This document shows positions 19,840 through 28,907 of a stretch of DNA of 64,000 nt, piece by piece (positions within the stretch are counted from its first letter, which is position 1; every line of letters starts with the position of its first letter). Source of the stretch: Legionella sp. Lineage in GTDB: Bacteria > Pseudomonadota > Gammaproteobacteria > Legionellales > Legionellaceae. A program made the translations under genes and the position numbers. Where the stretch lies: assembly GCA_002786165.1 (NCBI GenBank), contig PEQK01000004.1:47609-111608 (forward strand). The letters are read 5' to 3'. The notes under the pieces are model-generated. The model worked only from the letters and a program-made list of their open reading frames with translations, had not been told where the DNA came from and did no database searches.

Positions 19840-19879
19840 GATATCGTTATTAGATTAAAAATCTCATTTAGGAACCTTA

Positions 19880-19933
19880 ATGGCGTTTATAAAAGTTAAA
19901 AATCTTTCAATTAATTGGTGGCGTTGGCGCTAA
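19880..19933 (+). CDS. trpL: trp leader peptide (17 aa, Trp-rich end)
   Basis: The 17-codon frame reads MAFIKVKNLSINWWRWR and stops with TAA. Three of its last five codons are Trp (TGG TGG CGT TGG), an extreme bias seen in attenuation peptides. AGGAA lies five bases before the ATG. The Trp codons overlap or directly precede the 5' arm of a hairpin that ends in six Ts. A ribosome stalled for lack of charged tRNA-Trp would therefore block the terminator. It heads an operon ending in trpDCFBA. Not a known homologue of the E. coli leader; the assignment is by function and position. Confidence 0.75.
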   Translation: MAFIKVKNLSINWWRWR

Positions 19934-19955
19934 TAGCTAATCGCACTGATTTTTT
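19921..19955 (+). terminator. Transcription attenuator of the kyn-trp operon
   Basis: GCGTTGGC (19921-19928) pairs with GCTAATCGC (19936-19944) over 8 bp with one bulged base and one G-U pair, around a 7-base loop. Five bases later comes a run of six Ts (19950-19955). The 5' arm encodes the last Arg-Trp-Arg codons of the leader peptide, which couples hairpin formation to translation. Confidence 0.6.
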
Positions 19956-19983
19956 ATTGATTTAACTTTTTGAGACATACGTC

Positions 19984-20091
19984 ATGAGCATCGAACTAAA
20001 ACCCTTTAATATTATAAATACCAATCAAACGATTACATCGCTCTCTATTTCATTAATCATTATTTCTTCTTGGCCATTCGGCCAATTCTAA
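19984..20091 (+). CDS. Second small leader ORF (35 aa, single Trp near the end)
   Basis: ATG at 19984 to TAA at 20091. The first part is polar, then ITSLSISLIIISS leads into SWPFGQF at the C-terminus with one Trp at residue 30. A hairpin TTGGCC-attc-GGCCAA (20070-20085) spans the Trp-Pro-Phe-Gly-Gln codons. The ribosome site is weak. One Trp near the end recalls TnaC-type sensing peptides, but no known arrest motif is present. It may be a second regulatory peptide or a chance frame. Confidence 0.35.
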   Translation: MSIELKPFNIINTNQTITSLSISLIIISSWPFGQF

Positions 20092-20118
20092 CAAGATTCT
20101 ATATTTATTTTTTTCTCC

Positions 20119-20139
20119 ATCTCTTGGTTAACTAGAGAT
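20119..20139 (+). promoter_or_regulatory. TrpR-operator-like palindrome
   Basis: ATCTCT (20119-20124) and AGAGAT (20134-20139) flank TGGTTAACT. The core GTTAACTAG matches the centre of the E. coli TrpR operator (ACTAGTTAACTAGT); the left CTAG half-site is degenerate. It lies 37 bases before the first structural gene and far downstream of the visible promoter, so it would need a second promoter or act as a roadblock. No trpR is in the window. Confidence 0.4.
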
Positions 20140-20176
20140 AAATCGCTACAGAATCGTTATGTAAAAGGAAGATATT

Positions 20177-21157
20177 ATGGGCATAAAAAAAATAGGCGCT
20201 CTTATTTTAGTAATTGTCGTTGTTGTAACAATCACTCTCTTTTCCAGGTCTAAACAGTCCAACCTACCCCTGATTGCCATCGCCAATTTGGGGCCTCACT
20301 CATCTCTTGATGCCTCTATACAAGGGATTAAAAATGAATTAACAAAAAATGGTTTTATTGAACAAGAAAATGTTCAATATGAAATAGTCGATGTTGGTTT
20401 TGATGCTTCGCTTATTCCCCAAATGATCACGAGTATTAAAAGTCATCATCCTCGTGTATTAGTAACAATAACAACACCAGTAGCGCAGTACGCTAAAGGA
20501 ACCGTTAAAGATATCCCTTTGATTTACAGTGTCATCACCGATCCTGTAGCAGCAGGGTTAATTAAGGAATCCCATCGGCCTGAAGGGAATATGACGGGTA
20601 GCTCTGATAAGCAAGATCTCAATTTGTTGTTAGATTTTACTAAACAAGTTCTGGATCATCCATCGAGAGTTGGCATTTTATATTCAACTGCGGAAGGAAA
20701 TGACCTGGCTTTAGTTCACATGCTGAAACAGGCAGCTCTTACATCCCATATGCAAGTAGTTGCGGTTCCAATCGATCAAACGCGTGATATTCCTATGGCC
20801 ATGCAACAATTTAACCAGAAGGTCGATTTTATTTATGTGGGTGGAAGTGGTGCAATACAACCCGCCCTACCTGTTATTGCGTCTGAAAGTAGCAAAATGG
20901 GTATTCCCATTTTTAACGTGAATGAAGCTGCGGTCAAAGAAAATATGGTATTGGCAAGCTTTGGAGTCAATTATCACCAAGTAGGCGTTAATGCGGGAAA
21001 GCTCATAGTCGGTATTTTACAAGGGAAATCCATTACATCACTTCCGCCTCAATATCCATCGACAAAAGATTATCAAGGATTTGTTAGCCAGAAAAATGCC
21101 GCTAAATTAGGCCTGCATCTGCCGGTAAATCTTCCTAACACGATTGTGGTGAGATAA
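20177..21157 (+). CDS. ABC transporter substrate-binding protein, TrpX-like
   Basis: 326 aa of the ABC_sub_bind (PF04392) type. A signal anchor at residues 5-22 precedes IAIANLGPHSSLDASIQGIK. Characteristic segments follow: TPVAQYAKGTVKDIPLIYSV, ITDPVAAGL, and YHQVGVNAGKLIVGILQGK. It would capture the ligand in the periplasm for the ATPase and permease encoded next. TrpX-type transporters are linked to tryptophan; here kynurenine or a related aromatic is also plausible from the operon content. RBS AAAGGAAG precedes the ATG. It is the first of ten overlapping genes. Confidence 0.85.
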   Translation: MGIKKIGALILVIVVVVTITLFSRSKQSNLPLIAIANLGPHSSLDASIQGIKNELTKNGFIEQENVQYEIVDVGFDASLIPQMITSIKSHHPRVLVTITTPVAQYAKGTVKDIPLIYSVITDPVAAGLIKESHRPEGNMTGSSDKQDLNLLLDFTKQVLDHPSRVGILYSTAEGNDLALVHMLKQAALTSHMQVVAVPIDQTRDIPMAMQQFNQKVDFIYVGGSGAIQPALPVIASESSKMGIPIFNVNEAAVKENMVLASFGVNYHQVGVNAGKLIVGILQGKSITSLPPQYPSTKDYQGFVSQKNAAKLGLHLPVNLPNTIVVR

Positions 21158-21159
21158 TT

Positions 21160-21921
21160 ATGTTAACTCTAACAAGTATCAGTAAAACATTTTTAGGCGG
21201 TTTTAAACCAGTACTGACAAACATTAACCTTCATCTTAATCCAAATGATTTTTGTATGGTTATTGGTAGTAATGGATCAGGCAAGTCCACATTAATAAAA
21301 ATTATTTCGGGTGAATATGAATCAGACACAGGAAAAATCATCATTGAGGATGAGGATTTAACAAGACAAGATCGAAGCCACGCGATTGCATCTGTTACTC
21401 AAGATGTGAATCAGGGTACCATTCCTGAAATGACGCTGCTCGAAAACATGACTCTGAGCTTATCTCGAACTAAAAAAACAGGTTTCTCCTTCTATCATCG
21501 CCGAGCAAACCAGGTTACCGAAGAAATCAAAGCCTTAGGCATTGGTCTTGAACAGTATCTTTATACCCCATTAAGTCATTTATCTGGCGGCCAGCGTCAA
21601 ATGGTTGCAACGATTATGGCAGTGACATCAAGACCTAAATTATTACTATTAGATGAACATACCTCGGCACTTGATCCTGGCACGCAACGAATGGTGATGG
21701 CATATACCGCAAAAGCTATAGCGGAACAACAACTGACGAGTTTGATGATTACGCATAATCTTGCAGATGCTATCAATTATGGAAATCGATTGATTATGCT
21801 TCATAAAGGCCAGATTGTATTTGACGTTTCTGGGAAAGAAAAATCTAATTTAAACATGAGTGAATTATTAGCTTTATTTCACATCTATGAAGACACTGTG
21901 TTGCTGGAGGATCCATTATGA
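21160..21921 (+). CDS. ABC transporter ATP-binding protein, TrpZ-like
   Basis: 253 aa with Walker A GSNGSGKST (~residues 38-46), signature LSGGQRQ (~146), Walker B LLLLDEH (~168) and the switch His in MITHN (~202). It powers import with the preceding binding protein and following permease. It starts two bases after the upstream stop and overlaps the permease gene by four bases, so translation is coupled. Confidence 0.88.
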   Translation: MLTLTSISKTFLGGFKPVLTNINLHLNPNDFCMVIGSNGSGKSTLIKIISGEYESDTGKIIIEDEDLTRQDRSHAIASVTQDVNQGTIPEMTLLENMTLSLSRTKKTGFSFYHRRANQVTEEIKALGIGLEQYLYTPLSHLSGGQRQMVATIMAVTSRPKLLLLDEHTSALDPGTQRMVMAYTAKAIAEQQLTSLMITHNLADAINYGNRLIMLHKGQIVFDVSGKEKSNLNMSELLALFHIYEDTVLLEDPL

Positions 21922-22769
21922 CAATGGACTTTTTGTTAACTGGCTTACTTCAAAGCTTGATATTGGCGTTGGTTGCTTATGCCATTATGATTCCTTTTCG
22001 ATTGCTCAATTTTCCTGATTTAACCGCAGAAGGCGCTTATCCATTAGGTGGTGCTGTTTGTACCAGTTTATTATTGCTTCATGTTAATCCCTTACTCGCC
22101 GTAATTATTTCTAGCCTTGTTACTGGGTTAATGGGGGTTGCTACGAGTCTTATTCATTTGCGGTTAAAAGTGAATACCTTACTTGCTGGAATTATTTTAA
22201 GCACAATGATGTACAGCGTGAATCTGCGTTTGATGGGTAAACCCAATATTGCGTTATTTAATACAGCCTCCCTGTTCAGTCAAAGCAGCGCCTTGATAAA
22301 CATTCTTTTTTTGCTGACTATCCTAACGGCATTGGTCTTGCCCCTAGCATTATTTTTACGAACAGAAATCGGTTTAAGATTGCGTGCCGTGGGATTAAAT
22401 CAAGCCTTTGCACGCAGGCAGAGTATTTCAGTTGCCTGCTATACGGTTTTAGGCTTATTTATAGCAGGCTGTTTCACCGGTGTAGCCGGAGGATTAATAG
22501 TCCAACTGCAATACTACATGGATGTTGGCATGGGTATCGGTATTGTTATTCATGGACTTGCTGCATTAATGATTGGTGAGGCAATCATTGGTAACAATAC
22601 GATAAACAGGCAACTCATAGCCCCGTTAATTGGTGCTTTAGTATATCAACAAATTCAAGGCCTTGTTCTTTTCATAGGACTGGCTCCTTCTGATCTTAAG
22701 TTTTTTACTGGCAGCCTTGTTTTATTGGTTATTGGCCTGCAACGCGGGGCGCAACATGAAAATCATTGA
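21918..22769 (+). CDS. ABC transporter permease, TrpY-like
   Basis: 283 aa with eight or nine hydrophobic spans of the branched-chain-amino-acid permease fold. LLNFPDLTAEGAYPLGGAVC near residues 30-49 is typical of the TrpY/YufP-like permeases that pair with PF04392 binding proteins. It completes a three-gene importer. The start overlaps the ATPase stop as ATGA. Confidence 0.85.
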   Translation: MTMDFLLTGLLQSLILALVAYAIMIPFRLLNFPDLTAEGAYPLGGAVCTSLLLLHVNPLLAVIISSLVTGLMGVATSLIHLRLKVNTLLAGIILSTMMYSVNLRLMGKPNIALFNTASLFSQSSALINILFLLTILTALVLPLALFLRTEIGLRLRAVGLNQAFARRQSISVACYTVLGLFIAGCFTGVAGGLIVQLQYYMDVGMGIGIVIHGLAALMIGEAIIGNNTINRQLIAPLIGALVYQQIQGLVLFIGLAPSDLKFFTGSLVLLVIGLQRGAQHENH

Positions 22770-23370
22770 TATTACTCATGATCTATCTGAAACAACCTAT
22801 GGATTTCCTATAGAGCCAACTCCTGAATTTACAACAATTTGTGACATTGATAAAAATTGTCCCGTGCAGGTTAACAAAATTATCTTGTCAACTCATGCGG
22901 GTACTCATGTGGATGCTCCTCGTCATTATCATAAAGAGGGTATTTCGATAGACAAATTACCTTTAGAACCATTTATTGGCGCGTGCGTAGTCATCGATGT
23001 AAGTCATATTGAGTCTTATTCTTTAGAAGTGAGCGATATCGAACACCTGGCATTACGGCCACGAGTTCTTTTTAAAACCAACCCATCAGTAATGCAACAC
23101 TTGTCGCTCTCAAAAGCTTGTGTGAACTACCTTGGAGAACGAGAGGTCATCTTGATTGGGACAGATACCATTTCAATTGATGCGATGACATCAAAAGATT
23201 TACCTGCTCATCATGCATGCCATGCCTATTCTATTCAAATTATGGAGCACTTAAAGCTCAGTACTGTTTCGCCTGGTTTTTATACTCTAATTGGTTTGCC
23301 TTTAAAATTAACTGGATTAGACGCATCGCCCGTAAGAGCCGTTTTACTACCTGAAGGAACTTATTCATGA
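22756..23370 (+). CDS. kynB: Kynurenine formamidase (arylformamidase, cyclase family)
   Basis: 204 aa from the ATG at 22756 (MKIIDITHDLSE), overlapping the permease gene by 14 bases. The frame is open further upstream, but family members start here. HAGTHVDAPRHY (~residues 48-59) is the metal-binding HxGTHxDxPxH signature of the KynB/cyclase family, and GTDTISID follows near 130. KynB hydrolyses N-formylkynurenine to kynurenine and formate, the step before kynureninase, which is encoded next. Placement beside kynU makes this specific call more likely than a generic cyclase. Confidence 0.87.
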   Translation: MKIIDITHDLSETTYGFPIEPTPEFTTICDIDKNCPVQVNKIILSTHAGTHVDAPRHYHKEGISIDKLPLEPFIGACVVIDVSHIESYSLEVSDIEHLALRPRVLFKTNPSVMQHLSLSKACVNYLGEREVILIGTDTISIDAMTSKDLPAHHACHAYSIQIMEHLKLSTVSPGFYTLIGLPLKLTGLDASPVRAVLLPEGTYS

Positions 23371-24527
23371 GAAAAAAAGACTTTCTTTTACCCCCAGAGC
23401 AAATTTATATGTGTGGTCATTCGTTAGGTCCGATGTCTAAGTCAGCTAAATTGCAGATCGAGCAAGTCATGCAGGCATGGAGTACTGAGGCTGTAAAAGC
23501 ATGGAATACAGATGCTTGGATTGATTTACCTTACCAGGTGGCTGCAAGAATAGCGCCTTTCATTGGCTCTGACGCTAAAGATGTTGTGATAGGTGACTCG
23601 ACATCGGTGAATTTATTTAAAGTGTTGATGGGGGCTTTAAAAATTAATCGTAAGCGCAATGTCATTCTTACCAGCGATGATAATTTTCCGGCAGATAGTT
23701 ATATTGCTCAAGGTATTCAAGCATTTAATAGGGACATTACGCTCAAAACTGTTTCTCGAGAATCTTTGCTTGAAAATCTTAACGAGCAAGTGGCGGTATT
23801 GATGTTAACTCATGTCAACTATCGCGATGCGAGCACCTATGATCTCCACCATATAACGGCTATGGCTCATCAACAAGGCATTTTAACCCTATGGGATTTG
23901 AGTCATAGCGTGGGTGCTTTGCCACTTGATCTTCAGGGATCCAATGCTGATTTTGCCGTGGGGTGCACTTATAAATACCTTAACGGTGGGCCTGGTTCAC
24001 CCGCATTTATTTATAGTCATAAGCGACACCATGATGAATTAATAACCCCTATTTATGGTTGGATGGGCCATGAAACTCCGTTTGCTTTTGACCCAATTTT
24101 TCAAGCGCGAAGTGTGGCTCAATTTATTAGCGGAACACCCTATGTGCTCAGTTTAAAGGCCTTAGAAGGCGCGCTAAAAAGTATTGATGGTCTTGATATA
24201 ACTACCTTACGCACACAGAGTTTGCAGTATTCCATGATTTTAATCCAAGCGCTGCAAGCATTGGGATTACATGTGATCACTCCCTTAAATGACACACGAG
24301 GAGGGCATGTCGCGTTTATTCATGAGGAAGGTCATGGACTAGCTCGTGCGTTAATTGATTATGGCGTTATTGTTGATTATCGCAACCCCGGATTAATTCG
24401 CATGTGTGTTAATCCATTGTATTTAGATTTAGCAGACATACACCAATGTATTGATCATTTGCGATATATTCTTGATGCCAAGCTTTATCAAGCACCTCAG
24501 TATCAACAAGCATTAAAGGTGACCTGA
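23367..24527 (+). CDS. kynU: Kynureninase
   Basis: 386-aa PLP enzyme that splits kynurenine into anthranilate and alanine. Visible family features are YMCGHSLGPMSK at the start, the GDSTSVNLFK cofactor region, DDNFPADSY, WDLSHSVGALP, and the PLP lysine in TYKYLNGGPGSPAF (~residue 205). Length is slightly below the ~410-residue norm. The gene overlaps kynB by four bases. Its product anthranilate is the substrate of trpD, one base downstream. Confidence 0.93.
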   Translation: MRKKDFLLPPEQIYMCGHSLGPMSKSAKLQIEQVMQAWSTEAVKAWNTDAWIDLPYQVAARIAPFIGSDAKDVVIGDSTSVNLFKVLMGALKINRKRNVILTSDDNFPADSYIAQGIQAFNRDITLKTVSRESLLENLNEQVAVLMLTHVNYRDASTYDLHHITAMAHQQGILTLWDLSHSVGALPLDLQGSNADFAVGCTYKYLNGGPGSPAFIYSHKRHHDELITPIYGWMGHETPFAFDPIFQARSVAQFISGTPYVLSLKALEGALKSIDGLDITTLRTQSLQYSMILIQALQALGLHVITPLNDTRGGHVAFIHEEGHGLARALIDYGVIVDYRNPGLIRMCVNPLYLDLADIHQCIDHLRYILDAKLYQAPQYQQALKVT

Positions 24528-24528
24528 A

Positions 24529-25539
24529 ATGACCCTATATTTAGACAAGTTAATTGCCGGAAACAATTTGACTCGCCATGAAAGCTATACCTTATTCTCG
24601 CAAATGGCAACGTATCCTCTGTCTAGTCAGGCGGAGATTTTAAACATATTCGCTAAAAAAAAGGAAACAGCGGAAGAGCTTCTCGGTGCTATGGAAGCAT
24701 TGTTAGAACATTCAGTCTCAATTGATTACCCTCATGAGGTAGTTGATATTGTAGGTACCGGTGGCGATGGTCTTAAAACATTTAATATTTCCACTGCCGC
24801 AAGTTTAGTCGTTGCCAGTTGTGGTGTTACTGTTGCAAAGCATGGTGGAAGGCGTGTCACCAGCCTATCTGGAAGTACTGATGTGCTAGCAGCATTAGGC
24901 GTCCCCATGCCGCAGACTGCTAATGCTAGTATAACCCTGCTTAAAACACAGGGTTATACCTATTTATGGGCTCCTTTATTTAACCCCTTGTTAAGCGCAT
25001 TCGGTGAGGTGCGTAAACAATTGGGAATCCCGACCATATTGAATACGTTGGGACCGCTTCTCAATCCCATACGCCCCAAACGTCAAGTATTGGGTGTCTA
25101 TAGCCAACACCTGGTTCCAACAATTGCTCAGGTATTAAAAGCTTCGGGTTTAGATCACGCACTAGTGGTACATTCTGAGGATGGCTTGGATGAATTGAGC
25201 ATGAGCGCCCCGACTCATATTGCCGAGCTTCGTAATGGCTTTATCAACCAGTATCGGATTACCCCAGAGGAAGTGGGCCTAAAATCTGCACCTTTACAAG
25301 ATGTTATTGGGGGAGATAGTACTGAGAATGCCAATATTATTCGCGATCTATTTTCAGGAAAAATAAACGATGCCAAGTTGGATATCGTTCTTTTAAACAG
25401 TGCTGCTGGGCTTTTAGTAGCAAATCAGGTTGCCACATTAAAAGAAGGAGTTGAGCTAGCACGATCGGCCATTGCATCGGGACTTACGGCCGCTTTTTTA
25501 CATACACTCCAAAGTACATCAATTAGAGGACAATCATGA
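24529..25539 (+). CDS. trpD: Anthranilate phosphoribosyltransferase
   Basis: 336 aa. It joins anthranilate to phosphoribosyl pyrophosphate. The PRPP loop GTGGDGLKTFNIST (~residues 76-89), KHGGRRVTSLSGSTDVLAAL and NTLGPLLNP are all present, so the enzyme looks intact. No trpE or trpG accompanies it, implying that anthranilate comes from kynU. Its stop overlaps trpC by four bases. Confidence 0.95.
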   Translation: MTLYLDKLIAGNNLTRHESYTLFSQMATYPLSSQAEILNIFAKKKETAEELLGAMEALLEHSVSIDYPHEVVDIVGTGGDGLKTFNISTAASLVVASCGVTVAKHGGRRVTSLSGSTDVLAALGVPMPQTANASITLLKTQGYTYLWAPLFNPLLSAFGEVRKQLGIPTILNTLGPLLNPIRPKRQVLGVYSQHLVPTIAQVLKASGLDHALVVHSEDGLDELSMSAPTHIAELRNGFINQYRITPEEVGLKSAPLQDVIGGDSTENANIIRDLFSGKINDAKLDIVLLNSAAGLLVANQVATLKEGVELARSAIASGLTAAFLHTLQSTSIRGQS

Positions 25540-26309
25540 ACAATTTTATCCAAACAATTAAAACCAGTGTGCGTTCCAGAGCCGATTCTATTCAGATTGA
25601 AGCCAATTTAATGCTCAATACTTTAAACTTTTGTGACATATTCCAATCATCAACAATCCCTGCAATTATTGCTGAAATCAAATTTGCCAGTCCTTCTCGC
25701 GGCAGAATTTATCAAGGAAATCTCGATCCAGTCACCATTGCTAGTGATTATTTATCTCATGGTGCCTCGGCCTTATCTATCCTTACTGAGCCGGAATACT
25801 TTCAAGGAAATATTGAGAGTATTCGAGCGGTACGTCAGGCTTATCCAGAAACCCATATTTTGCTTAAAGATTTTGTTTTGAGTAAAGCACAAATCGCACA
25901 AGGATTACTTTATGGTGCAAATGCTGTGCTTTTAATTGTGGCTTTTTTAAATCCAAAACTTCTGAAATCGCTTTATGATTATACGCTAAGCCTGGGGCTA
26001 ACTCCTTTGATTGAAGTACATGATTTAGCTGAATTAGAGATAGCACTTGCACTTAAACCAAAGCTTATAGGCATCAACCATCGTAATTTAAGTACATTAA
26101 CTATCGATCTAGACATTTCAGACACTTTAATTAAATCCATTCCCAACGATGTTTTTGTCATTGCCGAAAGTGGCATTGAGACAAAAGCTGATTTAAATAC
26201 AATGGTGAGTCGTGGAGTAGATGGGTGTTTAATCGGCTCCTGTTTCATGAAAGAGACATACCCAGGGCATGCCTTACAGCAACTTCTGGAAGATAATGAT
26301 GAAAATTAA
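25536..26309 (+). CDS. trpC: Indole-3-glycerol-phosphate synthase
   Basis: 257-aa single-domain TIM barrel, not fused to TrpF as in E. coli. IAEIKFASPSRG (~47-58), the ILTEPEYFQG segment, LLKDFVLSKAQI, GINHRNLSTL and IAESGI are the conserved strands and catalytic Lys/Glu regions. It closes the indole ring from the TrpF product. The end overlaps trpF by 11 bases. Confidence 0.95.
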   Translation: MNNFIQTIKTSVRSRADSIQIEANLMLNTLNFCDIFQSSTIPAIIAEIKFASPSRGRIYQGNLDPVTIASDYLSHGASALSILTEPEYFQGNIESIRAVRQAYPETHILLKDFVLSKAQIAQGLLYGANAVLLIVAFLNPKLLKSLYDYTLSLGLTPLIEVHDLAELEIALALKPKLIGINHRNLSTLTIDLDISDTLIKSIPNDVFVIAESGIETKADLNTMVSRGVDGCLIGSCFMKETYPGHALQQLLEDNDEN

Positions 26310-26919
26310 AATCTGTGGATTAACAAATCTCGAAGACGCCGAGCATTGCGAACAACGAGGTGCTTGGGCGCTAGGATTTAATTTTTACCCTAAATCGCCC
26401 CGTTGTATTTCAAAAACCGCTGCCAAAGAAATAATTAATGCATTGCCTAAGGCAATTCTGAAAGTGGGCATTTATATTAATGAATCTTATGACACGCTGT
26501 TGCAGTATATTGATGACCTTGGCTTGGATCTGGTGCAGGTGTACGCACCATTGAACGATGCACCAAGTTCATTTAAAGATCGAGTAATTTTGTCATTACA
26601 AGCAACTACAAAAGGCGATTTGCCACCTGCTTCTATTTTGAGCTCTTACCGTTATGTCTTACTGGATGCGCCTAAAATTGATAATGATGACTTGCTGGGT
26701 GGAACGGGTAGACGGGCCAATTGGGCATTGGCTGAAACTATGGCCAGAGAATACCCATTAATCCTGGCTGGTGGAATAAATGCAACCAATGTAAGGGATG
26801 CCATTCAAGCAGTAAACCCTTATGCGGTAGATCTTGCTAGTGGCGTGGAACAGACACCTGGTATCAAAGATAAATCACAGATTAACCGTTTATTTGAGGA
26901 GTTAAAACATGTCAACTAA
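26299..26919 (+). CDS. trpF: Phosphoribosylanthranilate isomerase
   Basis: About 206 aa from the ATG at 26299 ([10 protein letters not shown]), which has GGAAG six bases upstream; an ATG one codon earlier is equally in frame. KICGLT with the catalytic Cys, [10 protein letters not shown], the [12 protein letters not shown] phosphate-binding loop and [10 protein letters not shown] with DLASGVE are all present. It isomerises PRA to CdRP. It overlaps trpB by 11 bases. Confidence 0.94.
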   Translation: MKIKICGLTNLEDAEHCEQRGAWALGFNFYPKSPRCISKTAAKEIINALPKAILKVGIYINESYDTLLQYIDDLGLDLVQVYAPLNDAPSSFKDRVILSLQATTKGDLPPASILSSYRYVLLDAPKIDNDDLLGGTGRRANWALAETMAREYPLILAGGINATNVRDAIQAVNPYAVDLASGVEQTPGIKDKSQINRLFEELKHVN

Positions 26920-28102
26920 GAAAGGCTATTTTGGCGATTATGGTGGCTGTTTTGCACCTGAAACACTTATAGCACCACTCGCAGCACTCGAGAATGCTTA
27001 TACCGCTTTAAAAGATGATCAGCTATTTCAGCAGGAGCTGAAAGAATATCTTAAAACGTTTGTTGGACGTCCAACTCCACTTTATTTTGCTTCAAGATTA
27101 TCTAATTATCTTAATGGGGCAAGGGTATATCTCAAACGTGAAGATCTAACACACACTGGTGCTCATAAAATTAATAACACCATCGGTCAAGGATTACTGG
27201 CGAAATTCATGGGTAAAACACGGTTAATTGCAGAAACCGGAGCGGGTCAGCACGGTGTTGCGACAGCAACAGTCGCGAGTTTACTCGGTATGGAATGTGT
27301 AGTGTACATGGGCGAAGTCGATATGATGCGTCAACGTCTTAATGTGGTACGCATGCAGTGTTTGGGCGCAGAAGTGCGTGCGGTTCGTTCCGGATCAAAA
27401 ACCCTAAAAGATGCCACTTCCGAAGCGATGAGAGACTGGGTTGCTAATGTTAAAGACACTTATTATGTTCTAGGCTCTGCTTTGGGTCCACATCCTTATC
27501 CAACGATCGTGCGGGATTTTCAGCAAGTCATTGGCATTGAATCACGGCGACAAATTATTGAACTCATAGGGAAACTTCCTGATGAATTAGTCGCTTGTGT
27601 TGGTGGGGGAAGTAATGCCATTGGTTTGTTTTATCCTTTCCTAGACGATACCGCTGTCAAAATGACTGGTGTTGAAGCTGGTGGAACGGGAAATGCTTTA
27701 GGCCAACATGCGGCACGATTTTTAAATGGCCGTATTGGCGTGTTGCAAGGAACAAAGAGTTATTTGTTACAAGATGATCAGGGGCAGGTCGCGAATACGC
27801 ACAGTATTTCGGCTGGTCTTGATTATCCCAGCGTTGGTCCCGAACATGCCTTTTTACATGATATAAAACGGGTGGAATATACCAATGCCCGCGATGAGGA
27901 GGCCATTAAGGCAGCGTTTTTACTAGCTCGAGTAGAAGGCATTCTCCCTGCACTAGAAAGTGCCCATGCTATTGCTTACGCCATACGACGCGCGCCATAT
28001 TTACCAAAAGATTATCATATGTTGATTGGTTTATCAGGTCGTGGGGATAAAGATGTAGAAACCTTAAGTCATTATCTGGAACAGGAGCTGGTTCATGATT
28101 AA
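26909..28102 (+). CDS. trpB: Tryptophan synthase beta chain
   Basis: 397 aa. [13 protein letters not shown] opens the chain. The PLP lysine lies in [14 protein letters not shown] (~residues 80-93), the phosphate-binding loop is GGGSNAIG (~230), and EAGGTG and SGRGDKD follow. It condenses indole with serine. RBS GAGGA sits eight bases before the ATG. It overlaps trpA by eight bases. Type TrpB1. Confidence 0.97.
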   Translation: MSTKKGYFGDYGGCFAPETLIAPLAALENAYTALKDDQLFQQELKEYLKTFVGRPTPLYFASRLSNYLNGARVYLKREDLTHTGAHKINNTIGQGLLAKFMGKTRLIAETGAGQHGVATATVASLLGMECVVYMGEVDMMRQRLNVVRMQCLGAEVRAVRSGSKTLKDATSEAMRDWVANVKDTYYVLGSALGPHPYPTIVRDFQQVIGIESRRQIIELIGKLPDELVACVGGGSNAIGLFYPFLDDTAVKMTGVEAGGTGNALGQHAARFLNGRIGVLQGTKSYLLQDDQGQVANTHSISAGLDYPSVGPEHAFLHDIKRVEYTNARDEEAIKAAFLLARVEGILPALESAHAIAYAIRRAPYLPKDYHMLIGLSGRGDKDVETLSHYLEQELVHD

Positions 28103-28874
28103 ACAAGCCTTTGAGTCAAAAAAAACCGTATTCATACCTTTTATTATGGCGGGTCATCCAACATTGGAAGAGTCTAAACAGGCTATTATTGCGTTGTCAG
28201 AAGCAGGTGCCAATATCATTGAACTTGGCGTACCTTTTTCAGATCCTGTAGCAGATGGTCCAGTTAATCAACGTGCTGCTGAAATTGCATTAAGGCAAGG
28301 GACAACACTTGATAGTATATTTGCAATGGTCCAAGAGCTTCGTTCACAAGGGTGTCACACGCCCATATTATTATTCACTTATTTAAATCCCATTCTGGCC
28401 TTAGGGGCAGAATTGTTCGCGATAAAAGCTAAAGAGGCAGGTATTCAGGGAGTGCTTGTTGTTGATTTACCACCTGAAGAAGGTCAGGATTTTTACATGA
28501 CGCTTAAGCAAACTGGCCTGGAAATCGTCTTGCTTGCCTCACCCACAACCGATCCTCAACGGTTTAGCCTTTACAAACAACTTAATCCGAGCTTTTTGTA
28601 TTACATATCGCGATTAGCCGTTACTGGTATGCAATCTGCTCTTTCAGATAATTTAAAAGCTGACGTTCTGTCCTTACGAGCTCATTTTCCAAATACTAAA
28701 ATTGCGATAGGGTTTGGAATTTCAAATGATGAACAAGCAGCTGCTGTCTCAGAATTTGCCGATGGTGTTATTATAGGAAGCCTATTGGTCAACTCATTAG
28801 AACAAGATGGACTCGGAAGTTTTAAGGCATTGGCAAAAACACTTTGCGAAGCAATTTCGAAAAAATGTGCGTAG
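28095..28874 (+). CDS. trpA: Tryptophan synthase alpha chain
   Basis: 259 aa. It releases indole from indole-3-glycerol phosphate to the TrpB partner. The catalytic Glu and Asp are in [14 protein letters not shown] (~residues 48-61), with [18 protein letters not shown] and the phosphate site GFGIS near 215. Last gene of the ten-gene unit. A palindromic terminator-like hairpin appears ~180 bases downstream. Confidence 0.96.
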   Translation: MIKQAFESKKTVFIPFIMAGHPTLEESKQAIIALSEAGANIIELGVPFSDPVADGPVNQRAAEIALRQGTTLDSIFAMVQELRSQGCHTPILLFTYLNPILALGAELFAIKAKEAGIQGVLVVDLPPEEGQDFYMTLKQTGLEIVLLASPTTDPQRFSLYKQLNPSFLYYISRLAVTGMQSALSDNLKADVLSLRAHFPNTKIAIGFGISNDEQAAAVSEFADGVIIGSLLVNSLEQDGLGSFKALAKTLCEAISKKCA

Positions 28875-28907
28875 TGCTCAATGTAAAAAAAGTTTCTTGG
28901 TCATAAA

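Larger units (their letters stand above)
19697..20176 (+). promoter_or_regulatory. Long regulatory leader of the kyn-trp operon
   Basis: A 480-base stretch with no large gene that holds the operon's control region. In order it contains a sigma70 promoter (19810-19839), a leader peptide with Trp codons (19880-19933) overlapping a terminator hairpin (19921-19955), a second small ORF (19984-20091) ending in a hairpin, and a TrpR-operator-like palindrome (20119-20139) just before the first structural gene. The untranslated leader would be about 330 bases. Confidence 0.7.
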
